Below, one piece after another: positions 63,114 through 64,000 of a stretch of 64,000 nt of DNA. Below the pieces are notes generated by a model. That model was not told the DNA's origin. It worked only from the letters and a program-made list of their open reading frames with translations, and searched no databases. The stretch spans positions 496,001-560,000 of the forward strand of contig NZ_CAMYMK010000008.1 in NCBI RefSeq assembly GCF_947259545.1, in the 5' to 3' direction. The first letter of the stretch is position 1. Every line of letters begins with the position of its first letter. Made by a program: the position numbers and the translations under genes. The DNA is from an uncultured Marinobacter sp. GTDB lineage: Bacteria; Pseudomonadota; Gammaproteobacteria; Pseudomonadales; Oleiphilaceae.

Positions 63114-64000
63114 ATGACACAGAGTTGCTACCGGTTGGGGGAGATCGCTGCCGAACTTGGGGCGGAGCTCCGGGGAGATCCGGATACCATTATTCATGGC
63201 GTGGCTACGTTACAGGCCGCTACCGACGGGCAGATTACGTTCCTGGCCAATCCCTCCTACGGCCGCTATCTGAAAGAAACACAGGCATCGGCCGTTATCC
63301 TTTCACCTTCGGCAGCGGGCGATTCTCCGACCAATGTCCTGTTACTGGACAATCCCTATCTTGGGTATGCTCGCCTCAGCCACTGGTTCGATCCCGCGCC
63401 TCGTCCGCAGCCTGGCATCCATCCGTCTGCGATTGTGGATCCGTCTTCCAGGATTTCCGAAACGGCGTCCGTTGGTCCCCAGGTAGTGATCGAAGCGGAA
63501 GCTGAGATTGGCGATCATGTTGTTATCGGTGCCGGCTCCATCATAGGGGCCCGTTCTCGCATAGGCAGTCAGACGGTTTTACGCCCCCGGGTAACCCTGG
63601 CTCACGATATTGTCGTGGGACAGCGTTGCCATATTCTCAGTGGTGCGGTGATTGGCTCTGATGGCTTCGGGTTTGCGAATGAGAAGGGCGCCTGGCATCG
63701 CATTGCCCAGATCGGCAAAGTGGTTCTGGGCGACGACGTGGAGGTCGGCGCTAACACCACCATTGATCGGGGTGCCCTGGATGACACGGTGATTGGCAAT
63801 GGTGTCAAACTGGATAACCTGATCCAGATCGCCCATAACGTAACCATAGGTGATCACAGTGCCATGGCTGCCATGGTCGGGATTGCAGGCAGTACCCGAA
63901 TCGGCCGGCACTGTGTATTCGGCGGCGCATCCGGTGTTGCCGGTCACCTGGAGATTGCAGACCAGGTACACCTGACGGGCATGACCCTGGTTACGGGCGA
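63114..64000 (+). CDS. lpxD: UDP-3-O-acylglucosamine N-acyltransferase, 3' end cut off
   Basis: This gene runs off the window after 295 codons. The N-terminal part, with [15 protein letters not shown] and [13 protein letters not shown], is the uridine-binding domain. A left-handed beta-helix follows with [29 protein letters not shown] and [10 protein letters not shown]. The catalytic His region [12 protein letters not shown] is present. LpxD adds the second hydroxyacyl chain in lipid A synthesis. The ATG at 63114 has a GTGGAG site. Confidence 0.96.
   Translation, partial: MTQSCYRLGEIAAELGAELRGDPDTIIHGVATLQAATDGQITFLANPSYGRYLKETQASAVILSPSAAGDSPTNVLLLDNPYLGYARLSHWFDPAPRPQPGIHPSAIVDPSSRISETASVGPQVVIEAEAEIGDHVVIGAGSIIGARSRIGSQTVLRPRVTLAHDIVVGQRCHILSGAVIGSDGFGFANEKGAWHRIAQIGKVVLGDDVEVGANTTIDRGALDDTVIGNGVKLDNLIQIAHNVTIGDHSAMAAMVGIAGSTRIGRHCVFGGASGVAGHLEIADQVHLTGMTLVTG

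Noticed and set aside
1..64000. CRISPR arrays, insertion sequences, prophage genes
   Set aside because: I found no spaced direct repeats, transposase or integrase gene in the window.

Overview
The window is a 64 kb piece of a gammaproteobacterial chromosome with moderate to high GC content. It most resembles Marinobacter or a close relative. The support is the pseudomonad/Marinobacter-type order of the conserved blocks (ihfA-merR; map-glnD-dapC-arsC-dapD-dapE facing rpsB-tsf-pyrH-frr-uppS-cdsA-dxr-rseP-bamA-skp-lpxD), marine-type solute genes (a BCCT transporter and a glucosylglycerate cluster), and a Pla-1/cef-type secreted lipase. The genus is an inference; no 16S rRNA gene is present. The genes are tightly packed and no gene-free gap exceeds 300 bases.

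Region by region. 1-14.8 kb holds the ihfA end and a MerR regulator, an FMN reductase, a pirin, a CtaG/SCO1 copper-delivery pair, tRNA-Pro(GGG), a membrane-anchored glutamate-synthase-like protein and a BCCT transporter. It then holds a three-gene RimK-like ligase / inactive transglutaminase-7TM / retropepsin operon, rmuC, and an AraC regulator. 15-23.7 kb holds a CoA-transferase, an EF-hand protein, a large lipase lipoprotein, an enoyl-CoA hydratase, class I fumarase and SelO. 23.7-30.7 kb is a glucosylglycerate gene cluster: glycerate kinase, GpgP-like phosphatase, GpgS, GH13 phosphorylase. It is followed by a DUF3524 glycosyltransferase and a quinone oxidoreductase, and ends at a REP-like palindrome.

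31.9-38.3 kb is an orphan type VI secretion (T6SS) VgrG island: vgrG, a DUF4123 adaptor, a DUF3304-like protein, a Tle1-like phospholipase effector with an in-frame stop and an altered nucleophile motif, and a two-TM protein. A decayed second copy of the two-TM gene's 5' end supplies the last codons of the neighbouring solute-binding protein gene. The island genes after vgrG are visibly more AT-rich than their surroundings.

38.3-45.2 kb holds a solute-binding protein, a DUF1853 protein, glyoxalase I and ManC. It also holds an unusual Clp/Hsp100-like protein with N-domain, one AAA module and an M-like coiled coil but no second AAA ring, followed by a coupled unknown gene, a membrane-anchored cold-shock protein and slyX.

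45.2-64 kb is core genome. A leftward operon (map, glnD, dapC, arsC-like, dapD, dapE) joins lysine/peptidoglycan precursor synthesis with nitrogen sensing and methionine removal. A rightward run carries translation (rpsB, tsf, frr), UMP supply (pyrH) and envelope biogenesis (uppS, cdsA, dxr, rseP, bamA, skp, lpxD), and is cut by the window end inside lpxD. The best candidates for undescribed biology are the Clp-like single-ring protein with its partner, the effector island with its altered Tle1-like protein, and the RimK/transglutaminase/retropepsin operon.
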